A stretch of DNA of 64,000 bases from Micromonospora yangpuensis (GCF_900091615.1 NZ_FMIA01000002.1:6369001-6433000); one strand, 5' to 3'; counted from the first letter of the stretch, positions 26,931-35,877 are shown. Notes: generated by a model not told the origin, from the sequence alone. Translations and numbers: made by a program.

Positions 26931-27010
26931 AGTTTAGTACGGGAGGGTCGCACCAGCGGCTGATCCAGGTGGCGGGCGGGGCCGCTCCCGACCGTCGGCG
27001 GCCCGCGCGG

Positions 27011-28027
27011 TCAGGGTGCCTGGCGGGGTGCGGCGACGACAGCGACGTGCTCCATCGGTAGCGCACCGGTCCGCTCGACGTCCAACCCGGCACGGCCGAG
27101 AAGCTCGGTGACGTGGTGGAGGCTCCGGTGCGCGCCGCCGGTGATCATCAGCAGGTGAAGATCCCACAGGGCCGGCAGCACGGACGGGTCCTCGTCAACG
27201 ACGAAGCGGTCGAGGACCAGCAGCCGTGCCGTCGGGCCGGACATCGCCCGGCGACAGTTGTCGAAGGCCTGGACGACCGCGTCGTCGTCCCACCCGGCCA
27301 GCGCGCGGGACAGGATGTAGACGTCGCCGCCCGTCGGCACGCTGGTGAACATGTCGCCGCCGACGAGGGTGACCCGGTGGAGCCCGACGGTGGCGGCGAG
27401 GTGTTCGCCGGCCCTGGGCATCATGTGCTCGCGGTCGAACAGCACGCCCTTGGCGTCGGGTGTGGCCGCGAGGAGCGTGGAGAGCAACTGCCCACCCCCA
27501 CCACCGACGTCCACGATGGTCTTGCCGCCGGTGAAGTCGAAGGCGGCCGGCACCTCGTGGAAAAACATGTTGCCGGCATTCATGGTGGCCTGGAACCGGC
27601 GGGCGGTGTCCGGGTCCCCGCTCAGGTAGTCGTAGAAGGATCTGCCGTAGGCGGCCTCGAAGCCGGAGCTGACTGTGCTGATCGCGCGGTGCACGTGTCC
27701 CCACGCGGCGTAATACTCCTCGCCGTGCAGCAGGCACATGTCGCGCATCGACAGTGAGCCGGAGCGCAGTGCCTCGCTGATCGGGGTGCTGCGGTAGCCG
27801 CTCGTCTCGTTGCCGTCGAACACGCGCATCGCCACCAGGAGTCGCATTAGACGACGTAGCCCCACTGCGCCGGCACCGCTCGACGCGGCCAGTTCGTCGC
27901 TGGTGGTCCGGCCGGCGGCGACATGATCCGGTAATCCGAGTTTGACTGCGGTGTAGAGAGCCTGTGCCTTCCACCCGCCGGTCATGACATCGACAATGTC
28001 CCGAGTGGCCTGCAAGTCGATCGTCAT
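27011..28027 (-). CDS. phzM: PhzM-like SAM-dependent phenazine methyltransferase
   Basis: The 338-residue protein has the dimerisation-plus-methyltransferase layout of the O-methyltransferase family that includes Pseudomonas PhzM (334 residues). Shared stretches include T-G-G-W-K near 15, L-M-R-L-L-V-A near 60, H-G-E-E-Y-Y-A-A-W near 95, F-H-E-V-P near 160, the SAM motif V-D-V-G-G-G-G-G near 172, and L-W-D-L-H-L near 300. PhzM N-methylates phenazine-1-carboxylate. The ATG at 28027 is chosen for its GGCGGAGG ribosome site. It is divergent from rarA at the left edge of the island. Confidence 0.85.
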   Translation of the reverse strand: MTIDLQATRDIVDVMTGGWKAQALYTAVKLGLPDHVAAGRTTSDELAASSGAGAVGLRRLMRLLVAMRVFDGNETSGYRSTPISEALRSGSLSMRDMCLLHGEEYYAAWGHVHRAISTVSSGFEAAYGRSFYDYLSGDPDTARRFQATMNAGNMFFHEVPAAFDFTGGKTIVDVGGGGGQLLSTLLAATPDAKGVLFDREHMMPRAGEHLAATVGLHRVTLVGGDMFTSVPTGGDVYILSRALAGWDDDAVVQAFDNCRRAMSGPTARLLVLDRFVVDEDPSVLPALWDLHLLMITGGAHRSLHHVTELLGRAGLDVERTGALPMEHVAVVAAPRQAP

Positions 28028-28196
28028 TGGTCCTCCGCCCGCACTGCCCTTCGCGACGACGGTGGCAACCGTACCGCGTAGTGAACTGCCGAGGAAAGGA
28101 TTTGGTGTCACGGACGCCCTCCCAACTTACCCAGCGGGCAGAAAGTCATCTTCCATGGCCCTTTCGGCCAATGACCGAAGTGCGACAAACTTGATG

Positions 28197-28247
28197 TACA
28201 ACAACGGTGGATCCCGGCGTGCGTTCTGGCGAACCGCCGTTGTTGTA
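28197..28247. promoter_or_regulatory. Long inverted repeat in the phzM-rarA divergent promoter
   Basis: Arms 28197-28210 (TACAACAACGGTGG) and 28234-28247 match as an inverted repeat with one mismatch in 14 and a 23-base spacer. It lies between the divergent phzM-like and rarA starts, so it may be an operator for a dimeric regulator or a cruciform-prone element. Confidence 0.6.
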
Positions 28248-28323
28248 TTGGCTGGTTGCTCGCGGGCGACGGGTTAGGGTGCGCACGACATACCCAGCTC
28301 ACCGAAGGGGAGGGCCACCAAGC

Positions 28324-29742
28324 GTGTCCCAGCAGAGCACCGTCGCGACGGACGGCCGTGACGACGGAACGGATGACAACATCGAGACACTGTTCGAATT
28401 GCCCGCCCCGTCCTTCACCGCCCCGTCCACCGGCCCACGGCCGGGCGCGGCGGCACCGGACGCCGGCCCGCTGGCGACCCGGATGCGACCTCGCACGATC
28501 GACGAGATCGCCGGTCAGGCTCACCTGCTGCGTCCCGGTGCCCCGTTACGCCGGCTGCTCGAGGGTGCCGGCGCGGCCTCGGTACTGCTCTACGGCCCGC
28601 CCGGCACCGGCAAGACCACGATCGCCCGGCTGCTGGCCACCGCCGGCAGCACCCGGCAGTTCGTCGCTCTCTCGGCGCTGTCCAGCGGCGTCAAGGAGGT
28701 GCGCGACGTGATGGTCGAGGCCCGCCGCCGGCTCGACCGGCAGCATCGGCAGACCGTGCTGTTCATCGACGAGGTGCACCGCTTCTCCAAGACGCAGCAG
28801 GACGCGCTGCTCGGTGCGGTCGAGGACCGGCTGGTGTTGCTGGTCGCCGCCACCACCGAGAACCCGTCGTTCTCGGTGGTGACCCCGCTATTGTCGCGCC
28901 TGCTGGTGCTGCAACTGCGGTCGTTGGACGACACCGACGTCCGCGACCTGCTGCGCCGCGCCGCAGCGGATCCGCGGGGTCTCGGCGGCGCGGTCACGCT
29001 GTCGGCCGAGGCCGAGGCCGCGCTGGTGCGGTTGGCCGCTGGCGACGCCCGCAACGCACTGACCGCGTTGGAGGCCGCCGCCGACGGGGTGCTGGCGACC
29101 GGAGGCACCGAGATCGACGTGCCGGCCGTGGAACGGGCCGTCGCGGAGACAACCGTGCGTTACGACCGGCAGGGCGACCAGCACTACGACGTCATCAGCG
29201 CCTTCATCAAGTCGATCCGTGGTTCCGACCCCGACGCCGCGTTGCACTACCTGGCCCGGATGCTGGTGGCCGGGGAGGACCCGCGGTTCGTCGCGCGGCG
29301 GCTCGTCGTGCACGCCAGCGAGGACGTCGGTCTGGCCGACCCCACGGCCCTGCACACGGCGGTCGCCGTGGCACAGGCGGTGCAGTTGATCGGGATGCCC
29401 GAGGCGCGTCTCGCGCTGACGCAGGCCACTCTGCACCTCGCGATGGCGCCGAAGTCCAACGCGGTGATCGAGAGCATCGACGCGGCGATGTCGGACGTGC
29501 GCAGGGGTGCCGTGGGCGACGTTCCCGCCCACCTGCGCTACGGGCGCTACAAGGGTGCCGCGGAACTCGGCAATGCGATCGGTTACCGCTATCCCCACAA
29601 GGCGCCGGACGGGGTGCTGGAACAGCAGTATCCGCCGGACGGTTTGGTGGGAAAGAACTACTATCATCCGAGTCGGCACGGTGGTGAGCGCACCCTTCGT
29701 GATCGACTCGCAGACCTCCGCCGCGCGATTCGCGGCGGCTGA
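28324..29742 (+). CDS. rarA: RarA/MgsA-family AAA+ ATPase
   Basis: The 472-residue protein matches the replication-associated recombination protein family over its full length. It has Walker A G-P-P-G-T-G-K-T near 99, Walker B L-F-I-D-E-V-H near 145, sensor T-T-E-N-P near 178, and the MgsA C-terminal domain with [14 protein letters not shown] and Y-R-Y-P-H. RarA acts at stalled or damaged replication forks. The GTG at 28324 follows a GGGGAGGG site. A RarA gene in a phenazine island is unusual; it may be the only copy or an extra one that protects against DNA damage by the product. Confidence 0.93.
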   Translation: MSQQSTVATDGRDDGTDDNIETLFELPAPSFTAPSTGPRPGAAAPDAGPLATRMRPRTIDEIAGQAHLLRPGAPLRRLLEGAGAASVLLYGPPGTGKTTIARLLATAGSTRQFVALSALSSGVKEVRDVMVEARRRLDRQHRQTVLFIDEVHRFSKTQQDALLGAVEDRLVLLVAATTENPSFSVVTPLLSRLLVLQLRSLDDTDVRDLLRRAAADPRGLGGAVTLSAEAEAALVRLAAGDARNALTALEAAADGVLATGGTEIDVPAVERAVAETTVRYDRQGDQHYDVISAFIKSIRGSDPDAALHYLARMLVAGEDPRFVARRLVVHASEDVGLADPTALHTAVAVAQAVQLIGMPEARLALTQATLHLAMAPKSNAVIESIDAAMSDVRRGAVGDVPAHLRYGRYKGAAELGNAIGYRYPHKAPDGVLEQQYPPDGLVGKNYYHPSRHGGERTLRDRLADLRRAIRGG

Positions 29743-29910
29743 GACGTAGCACATAGGACGGTCGATGCAGAAGGGTTGGGCGGGTGGTCGGATCGGTATT
29801 TTCGGCATGATGTTCGAACCACTGTGTCGAGCGCCTCGAAGGGTAGTCTCGGGTGAGGCAACCAAGGATCAGGATGCGGATTGTGCGGTGCCGCCACAAG
29901 AGGGGTCGGG

Positions 29911-30402
29911 ATGCCAATGCATAGATTGGTGACAATCGGAGTCTACGACTTTGACGTCGAATCATTCCTGCAACGCCTGCGCGCCGCGGACGTCAGACTG
30001 CTGTTCGATGTGCGCCAGCGTCGCGGGGTCCGCGGGCCCGACTACGCATGGGCGAATGCTCGCCGGCTGCAGGCGACCCTGGCCGGTGCCGGCATCGCCT
30101 ACGAGCACCACCGCGAGTTGGCCCCGACCACCGAACACCGCCATCTGCAGTACGCCGAGGACGACCGTCAGGGCGTCGGTAAGCGGTCCAGACGGGAGTT
30201 GGCCGCCGAGTACGTGCGCCGCTACACCGCCGAGGTCCTCGACCTCGTCGACCTGGTGCCGCTGCTGGCGGTGTTACCGACGCAGGGACGGGCGGCGCTG
30301 TTCTGCGTCGAGCGCGATGCGGTGGCCTGTCACCGGTCGCTGATCGCCCGGCGGCTCACCGAGCAGCACGACGTGTCGGTCGAGCACCTGGCCCCGGCAT
30401 GA
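29911..30402 (+). CDS. DUF488-family protein
   Basis: The 163-residue protein begins with the DUF488 pattern T-I-G-V-Y-D-F-D and has L-L-F-D-V-R-Q-R-R-G near 31-40 and L-F-C-V-E-R-D-A-V-A-C-H-R near 130-142. Some DUF488 proteins have been linked to nucleic-acid or stress functions, but no activity is established. It follows rarA by 168 bases, and its stop overlaps the next gene by four bases (ATGA), placing it in one operon with the asparaginase-like gene. Confidence 0.8.
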   Translation: MPMHRLVTIGVYDFDVESFLQRLRAADVRLLFDVRQRRGVRGPDYAWANARRLQATLAGAGIAYEHHRELAPTTEHRHLQYAEDDRQGVGKRSRRELAAEYVRRYTAEVLDLVDLVPLLAVLPTQGRAALFCVERDAVACHRSLIARRLTEQHDVSVEHLAPA

Positions 30403-32063
30403 CCGGCCTGACCCCGACGGGCGGGACACGGCCCCGGATCGCGGTGTTCGCCGGGCCGACGGCGACCATCCTGAATACCCCCGACCTGGTCACGTCGAAC
30501 AAGGCCCGCACCCGGCACGGCCTCGCACCCCGGCCGGGCCGGTTCGACGCACTGCGTCCGCAGCGGCTGGCGGCGCCGGTCACGGCATACGTCGAGGCGT
30601 ACAGCGCGCATCCACTCGAACGCGACGCGGCACACCTGTACGCGCCGCCGGACGGCTGGCTCGACACCGACGGCGCGTTCCACACCACGCAGCCGACCGG
30701 CGACGCCACCCCGGTGTTCGTCGTGGAGCTGCACCCCGACGACGGGCTGTACCCCCTGCCCTATATGGGGCGGCAGCGTGACGGTTCAGCGTGGGAGGAG
30801 GCCGCGACCGCGCCGTACGCGCCGTCGGAGGCGGCCCGGCAGACGTTCTACCCGGACGCGCGCCGCCTCTACGAGGAGATCGAACGGTTCGGGCTGGGCG
30901 ATCACGGCACGCCCGTCGAGTTCGGTTCGATCGCCGACTTCGACTTCTTCCGCGCGGCCCCGTCGGGTGGCTACACCGCAGGTCCGGACGGGGAGCGGCC
31001 CGGCCGTGACTTCTTCGTCTACTACCCCTACCACCTGCAGAGCGAGCCGCACCTGGGTGACCTCGCCGGGGCGACCAACCAGGTCCAGGCCATCCTCGCC
31101 GCGGGTGAGCACGACGGCGTGCAGTGGCTCGAGGGCAGCCCGACCGTCGACGAGACCCTCTACTGGCTCGGCCTGTTGATCGACACGACGGTGCCCCTCG
31201 TCGGCCACGCCGCCCAGCGGCGGCATCACTCGCTCAGCGCCGACGGCGACCGTAACGTGGTGGACGGAGTGAAGTACATCGCCTCCGGCGTCGCCCTCGA
31301 CGCGCAGGGTGTCGACCGGGTCGGCGCCTGCGTGATCGTCGACGAACTCGTCTACACCGCTCGCGACGTGACCAAGGTCGACGCTCGGCCGGGCGGATAC
31401 GAAGTCACCGGCGGCCACGGGGGAATCGTCGCCGACCTGGGCGGGTACGGTCCCCCGCAGCTCACCTACCTGCCGACGCGCCGGCACACCGCGCGCTCGC
31501 AGCTGCGCCTCACCGTGCTACCGAAGGAGGTGACCGGCGTCGCCGGCTCGTTGGAGTCGGGCGTCACCCTGCTCGGCGTCGCGACGAGGGACGGTGACGG
31601 GCTGATCCCGGAGGCCATGCCCAGGGTGACGATCACCAAGTACAGCCGCTACGCGGTGGAACCGGGCGGCGATCCCCAGGTGGGCGACGAGGTGGAGATC
31701 CTGGCCCGGATCCGGGCCAATCTCGCCGCTGCCCCGCTCGCCGGTTTCGTCTGCGAGGGCATGTCGCCGTTCGGGATGGCGGACCCGGCGAAGAACTTGG
31801 CGCTCGGTGTGGCCATCTTCGCGGGGATGCCGGTGGTGCGTACCGGCCGTGGCGACACCGGCGGCATGGCGTACCGGACGGATCCGACGTTCATCGTCGG
31901 CAACAACCTGACCGCGACCAAGGCCCGGTTGCTGCTGATGGCTGCCCTGCTCAAGTACGGTGCGCTGCCACCGGCCACGGACCCGTTCCGGCCCACCCAC
32001 GCCGAGCGTGCGGTGACCGAGCAGGCGGTCGCCCGCTACCAGGCGCTGTTCGACACCCATTGA
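30399..32063 (+). CDS. Large asparaginase-family protein with altered active site
   Basis: The 554-residue protein is about 200 residues longer than type I/II asparaginases. Recognisable family segments are G-P-T-A-T-I near 13 (position of the first catalytic Thr), a segment near 250 (V-D-E-T then V-P-L-V-G-H-A-A-Q-R, L-S-A-D-G-D-R-N-V-V-D-G-V), V-Y-T-A-R-D-V-T-K-V-D-A near 325, and G-N-N-L-T-A-T-K-A-R-L near 505. The usual H-G-T-D-T is E-G-S-P-T, so the second catalytic Thr-Asp pair is not conserved. It may hydrolyse or transfer an amide, or be non-catalytic. It precedes phzF in the same operon. Confidence 0.6.
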   Translation: MTGLTPTGGTRPRIAVFAGPTATILNTPDLVTSNKARTRHGLAPRPGRFDALRPQRLAAPVTAYVEAYSAHPLERDAAHLYAPPDGWLDTDGAFHTTQPTGDATPVFVVELHPDDGLYPLPYMGRQRDGSAWEEAATAPYAPSEAARQTFYPDARRLYEEIERFGLGDHGTPVEFGSIADFDFFRAAPSGGYTAGPDGERPGRDFFVYYPYHLQSEPHLGDLAGATNQVQAILAAGEHDGVQWLEGSPTVDETLYWLGLLIDTTVPLVGHAAQRRHHSLSADGDRNVVDGVKYIASGVALDAQGVDRVGACVIVDELVYTARDVTKVDARPGGYEVTGGHGGIVADLGGYGPPQLTYLPTRRHTARSQLRLTVLPKEVTGVAGSLESGVTLLGVATRDGDGLIPEAMPRVTITKYSRYAVEPGGDPQVGDEVEILARIRANLAAAPLAGFVCEGMSPFGMADPAKNLALGVAIFAGMPVVRTGRGDTGGMAYRTDPTFIVGNNLTATKARLLLMAALLKYGALPPATDPFRPTHAERAVTEQAVARYQALFDTH

Positions 32064-32092
32064 CCCAGCTGAGTTCCGGATGGAGAGAGCCT

Positions 32093-32944
32093 GTGGGCAC
32101 TCACGAGTACGTGGTGGCGGACGTTTTCACGGAGACGGCGTTGGAGGGCAACCCGGTCGCGGTCTTCCTGGACGCGGCAGCCCTGTCCGCCGAGCGGATG
32201 CAGCAGATCGCGAACGAGATGCACCTGTCGGAGACCGTCTTCGTGCTGCCTCCGCGCCGCGACGGTGACGTGCGGGTCCGCATCTTCACGCCGGTCAACG
32301 AGCTGCCGTTCGCCGGGCACCCGACCCTGGGCACGGCGATCGTGCTCAGCGAGCTGAAGCCGGTCGGGGAAATCCGGATGGAGACCGCCATGGGGACGGT
32401 GACCTTCGACATCGAGCGGTCCACCCGGGACGGGCGCGGCTCGGCGAGTTCGTGGCAGCCCGTCCCCACATGGGGGCGCTACGACCGGGCCGAGGAGCTG
32501 CTCGCCGGGCTGGGTGTCCCGGCCACCGACGCCGTCCTGCCGGTGGAGGTCTACGACAACGGGCCGAGGCACGTGTTCGTCGGTCTGCCGGGCGTACCCG
32601 AGTTGTCCGCGCTGGAGCCCGACCAGCGCGTTCTCGCCCGGCTGCCCGACATGGCCGCCAACTGCTTCGCGGGTTCCGGCGGGCAGTGGCGGCTCCGCAT
32701 GTTCTCGCCCGCATACGGCGTCGTCGAGGACGCCGCCACCGGTTCGGCGGCCGGTTCGTTGGCGGTGCATCTGGCGCGGCACGGCATGATCCCGTTCGGT
32801 GAGTGGATCGAGGTCCGGCAGGGCGTCGAGATCGGTCGCCCGTCGACGATGCGGGCCCGGGCCACCGGTGCACCGGACCGGATCGAGACGGTCCAGGTCG
32901 CCGGATCCGCGGTCGTGGTGGCCCGGGCGACGCTCTACACGTGA
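32093..32944 (+). CDS. phzF: PhzF trans-2,3-dihydro-3-hydroxyanthranilate isomerase
   Basis: The 283-residue protein matches PhzF (278 residues) throughout: Y-V-V-A-D-V-F near 6, G-N-P-V-A-V-F near 19, the catalytic Glu47 in H-L-S-E-T-V-F, F-A-G-H-P-T-L-G, and E-D-A-A-T-G-S-A-A-G near 215. It converts DHHA to the aminoketone that dimerises into the phenazine skeleton. The GTG at 32093 is chosen over the in-frame TTG at 32060 because GGAGAG lies 7-12 bases upstream and the conserved first strand begins there. It converges on the main phz operon. Confidence 0.95.
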   Translation: MGTHEYVVADVFTETALEGNPVAVFLDAAALSAERMQQIANEMHLSETVFVLPPRRDGDVRVRIFTPVNELPFAGHPTLGTAIVLSELKPVGEIRMETAMGTVTFDIERSTRDGRGSASSWQPVPTWGRYDRAEELLAGLGVPATDAVLPVEVYDNGPRHVFVGLPGVPELSALEPDQRVLARLPDMAANCFAGSGGQWRLRMFSPAYGVVEDAATGSAAGSLAVHLARHGMIPFGEWIEVRQGVEIGRPSTMRARATGAPDRIETVQVAGSAVVVARATLYT

Positions 32945-32982
32945 GCCCCGGCGGTCCCGCCGACGCGCGGTGAGCCGACAGA

Positions 32983-33025
32983 CCGAGGTGGGCCCGCCCG
33001 CTGTCAGCGGGCGGGCCCACCTCGG
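32983..33025. terminator. 20-bp perfect hairpin between phzF and the phz operon
   Basis: The arms 32983-33002 and 33006-33025 are perfectly complementary over 20 bp with a 3-base loop. They lie between two convergent genes (phzF ends 32944, the VOC gene ends 33060). It is a strong bidirectional terminator. Confidence 0.85.
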
Positions 33026-33059
33026 TGGCTGCCGTGCCGGATCGGCCAGGTGCGGCTGT

Positions 33060-33470
33060 TCAGCCCTTCGACCGGGTGATGTTGACCATCCAGAAGATCC
33101 CGAACTGGTCGATGAACGAGCCGGCCTCGTCGCCCCACACCTGCTTGTTGAGCGGCATCGTCACCGTGCCGCCGACCGACAGCCGCTCGAAGTACCCGCG
33201 CAACGCGGGATCGTCGCCGCCGAGATAGATGGCGACGTTGTTGCCCGGGTGGAACGGCACCCGTTCGGGGACGTCCCAGGCCATCAGGGTGAACCCGTCC
33301 GGGGTGGTGAGCACCGCGTGCATGATCTTGTCGGCGGCCATCACGTCGGACGCGCCGTACTCGGTGAACGTGCCGATCTTCAACTCGCCGCCGAGGACCT
33401 CGCGGTAGAACCGCAGGGCCTCCCGGGCGTTGCCATTGAAGGCGATGTACGGGTTGAGTCGAGCGGTCAT
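33060..33470 (-). CDS. PhnB/YjdN-like VOC-superfamily protein
   Basis: The 136-residue protein is a glyoxalase-fold dimer subunit of the PhnB/3-demethylubiquinone-methyltransferase-like group: N-P-Y-I-A-F-N-G-N-A near 6, F-Y-R-E-V-L-G-G near 21, G-T-V-T-M-P-L near 107. It is the last gene of the minus-strand phz operon, 9 bases after phzB. A catalytic role in tailoring, or binding of the phenazine as a self-protection protein (as some VOC proteins do for antibiotics), is possible; neither is shown. Confidence 0.75.
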   Translation of the reverse strand: MTARLNPYIAFNGNAREALRFYREVLGGELKIGTFTEYGASDVMAADKIMHAVLTTPDGFTLMAWDVPERVPFHPGNNVAIYLGGDDPALRGYFERLSVGGTVTMPLNKQVWGDEAGSFIDQFGIFWMVNITRSKG

Positions 33471-33479
33471 CTGCTGCTC

Positions 33480-33968
33480 CTAGGTGGGGATTCCGCCGCG
33501 GTCGATCGTCGGCACCTCGATGCCCAGCGCCCGGAGCTGCTGGAACGGGTTCATGAATTCCCGCTGGCGGCGGATCTTGCCATTGTCCAACTCGAACGAG
33601 TGGATGAAGTGGTTGCGGTAGTACCCGGGCGGGTACGCCGGATAGAGGATCTGACCCTCGCCGTCGCACTCGACCCAGAACCGGTTCGGGTCCTGCGTCT
33701 CGAAGATCTCGACGTTCGTCCACTCCCAGTCGGGGAACATCCGCAGCGACCACTCGCCGTGCGCCCGGAGCAGTTCGTGGCCCTGTGAGGCGACCGGCTG
33801 CCCGGTGTCGGTGGTCCACAGGCCGGCGCTGCCGTCCTCGGTGAACAGCAGGTAGCGGGTCAGCCGGTTCTCGCCCATGCGACTCATGTAGTCGGTGACG
33901 GTCGCGCGGTTGCGGGCACGCAGGTCCACTTGGTCGGTGAATCCCGGAAGCTGGGTCTCGGTCGTCAA
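33480..33968 (-). CDS. phzB: PhzA/B-family phenazine biosynthesis protein
   Basis: The 162-residue protein matches PhzA/PhzB of Pseudomonas: L-R-A-R-N-R-A-T-V near 14, W-T-N-V-E-I-F near 82, Y-P-P-G-Y-Y-R-N-H-F near 110, and R-E-F-M-N-P-F-Q-Q-L near 138. These NTF2-fold proteins help the double condensation of the aminoketone into the tricycle. Only one copy exists, as in most phenazine producers outside Pseudomonas. It lies downstream of the amidotransferase in the phz operon. Confidence 0.95.
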   Translation of the reverse strand: MTTETQLPGFTDQVDLRARNRATVTDYMSRMGENRLTRYLLFTEDGSAGLWTTDTGQPVASQGHELLRAHGEWSLRMFPDWEWTNVEIFETQDPNRFWVECDGEGQILYPAYPPGYYRNHFIHSFELDNGKIRRQREFMNPFQQLRALGIEVPTIDRGGIPT

Positions 33969-34000
33969 CGGAAGTCCCTTCTCAGCCGGTAGCAGTCAGG

Positions 34001-35836
34001 TCAGAACCGAAGCTCGGGGCGGTAGATGTCCAGCCAGGTGCTCAGGTCGAGCACCCGCTCCATGCCGTTGCGGATCTCGATCGGCAGGGCGCCAGACTCG
34101 CGGGTGATGTCCTCCAGGTAGGTGCGGTCGACCAGGTTGAACACGGGGCTGTCGGTGGCGAGCAGGTCCCTGCACTGCTGCAACAGGGCGCTCGTGTACA
34201 TCGGGTCGAGCGTGGCTGGATACGGGGCCTTCACCCGGTCGAGGACCGACCGGGGGAGCAGGTCGGCGGTCGCGGCCCGAAGCAGGCTCTTCTCCCGCCC
34301 GTCGAACGTCTTCATCGACCACGGGGTGTTGTAGACGTACTCGACCAGCCGGTGGTCGCAGAACGGCACCCGGACCTCCAGACCGACGGCCATGCTGATC
34401 CGGTCCTTGCGTTCGAGCAACATCCGGACGAAGCGGGTCAGGTGCAGGTAGCACATCTCGCGCATCCGGAACTCGTGGTCGCTCTCGCCGTCGACCCGCT
34501 CGATCTCGGTGAGCGCCTCGGCGTACCGGTCCCGGATGTAGCTGGGCAGGTCGAGAGCGGCCGTGATGTCGGCGTTGAACCGATCCGACACCTGGGCCTT
34601 CGCGCCGCTGACGAACACCGCCATCCAGGGGAAGGTCGCCGCGGCCTGTGCCTCCGGCTGAAAGAACCACCGGTAGCCGCCGAAGACCTCGTCGGCGGAC
34701 TCGCCGGACAGGGCTACCGTGGAGTGCTGACGGATCGCCTGGAACAGCAGGTACAACGAGGTGTCCATGTCACCGAGGCTGAGCGGACTGTCCCGGGCGG
34801 TGATCACCGCCCGCCGTACCGCGGGGTCGGCGATGTCCTGGTGGTTGAGGACCACCGACTCGTGCAGCGAGCCGACGTGCGCGCTCACCTCGCGCGCGTA
34901 CGGGGCGTCGGTGGTGGCGCGCAGATCGTCGGCGACGAAGTCGTCCTCGCGTCCGGTGAAGTCCACCGCGAAGCTGCGTACCTTCTCACCGCGTTCGCCG
35001 AGCTTGGCGGCGGCGATGGCGGTAATCGCGCTGGAGTCGAGCCCACCGGACAGCAGGGTGCAGCGCGGCACGTCGGAGACCAGTTGGCGTTCCACCACGT
35101 CCCCGAGTAACGAGCGGACGTTGGCGATGGTGGTCTGCAGGTCGTCGGTGTGCGGGCGGCTCGGCAGCGTCCAGTAGCGGTGCTCGCGCAGGCCTGCGCG
35201 GTCGACGGTGACGATCCCGCCGGGCAGCACCTCGTTCATCCCGCACCAGACGGCGCTGCCGGGCGTCTGGGTGAAGCTGACCAGCTCCCGGATCCCCGCC
35301 AGGTCGACGACACGTTCGGCCAGCGGGTTGGCGAGGATCGCCTTGGGTTCGGAACCGAAGAGTACCCCGTCGTCGGTGCGATAGTAGTAGAGCGGCTTGA
35401 CGCCGAGCCGGTCCCGGATCAGCACCAGCTTCTCGACCCGGGAGTCCCACACGGCGAAGGCATACATGCCGTTGAGCCGTTCGGCGACCGCCTCGCCCCA
35501 TTCCAGGTAGCCGTGCAGCACCACCTCGGTGTCGCTGCGGGTCCGGAAGCGGTGACCGCGGCGTCGCAGTTCGCCGCGCAGCTCCCCGAAGTTGTACACC
35601 TCGCCGCTGTAGGTGATTGTCACGGTGCCGTCGTCCGTCTGCACCGCCATCGGCTGGGTGCCGCCGTCGATGTCGATGACGGCGAGCCTGCGGTGGCCGA
35701 GCCCGGCGTGCCGGTCCAGCTGGACACCGGCGGCGTCCGGGCCCCGGCAGGCCATGGTTGCCGTCATCGCGTCCAGGTCGGCCTGGTGTCGCGCCAGATC
35801 CCGATCGTACGAGACCCAGCCCGCAATTCCACACAT
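34001..35836 (-). CDS. phzH: Asparagine-synthetase-type amidotransferase, PhzH-like
   Basis: The 611-residue protein has an N-terminal class II glutaminase with catalytic Cys2 (M-C-G-I-A-G), and a C-terminal ATP-pyrophosphatase domain with L-S-G-G-L-D-S-S near 260. PhzH of P. chlororaphis has the same architecture and size and converts phenazine-1-carboxylate to the carboxamide. Position between phzG and phzB supports that role over primary asparagine synthesis. The ATG at 35836 is chosen because the nucleophile Cys must be residue 2. Which acid is amidated (phenazine or other) is inference. Confidence 0.82.
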   Translation of the reverse strand: MCGIAGWVSYDRDLARHQADLDAMTATMACRGPDAAGVQLDRHAGLGHRRLAVIDIDGGTQPMAVQTDDGTVTITYSGEVYNFGELRGELRRRGHRFRTRSDTEVVLHGYLEWGEAVAERLNGMYAFAVWDSRVEKLVLIRDRLGVKPLYYYRTDDGVLFGSEPKAILANPLAERVVDLAGIRELVSFTQTPGSAVWCGMNEVLPGGIVTVDRAGLREHRYWTLPSRPHTDDLQTTIANVRSLLGDVVERQLVSDVPRCTLLSGGLDSSAITAIAAAKLGERGEKVRSFAVDFTGREDDFVADDLRATTDAPYAREVSAHVGSLHESVVLNHQDIADPAVRRAVITARDSPLSLGDMDTSLYLLFQAIRQHSTVALSGESADEVFGGYRWFFQPEAQAAATFPWMAVFVSGAKAQVSDRFNADITAALDLPSYIRDRYAEALTEIERVDGESDHEFRMREMCYLHLTRFVRMLLERKDRISMAVGLEVRVPFCDHRLVEYVYNTPWSMKTFDGREKSLLRAATADLLPRSVLDRVKAPYPATLDPMYTSALLQQCRDLLATDSPVFNLVDRTYLEDITRESGALPIEIRNGMERVLDLSTWLDIYRPELRF

Positions 35837-35877
35837 CTCGTCTACCTGTTCCTCTCGAGCGAACTGTCCGGGTGTGG

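Noticed and set aside
34001..35836. Primary-metabolism asparagine synthetase (AsnB).
   Set aside because: Sequence features alone fit both, but the location inside the phz core operon and the PhzH-like length favour a phenazine amidation role; this remains an inference.
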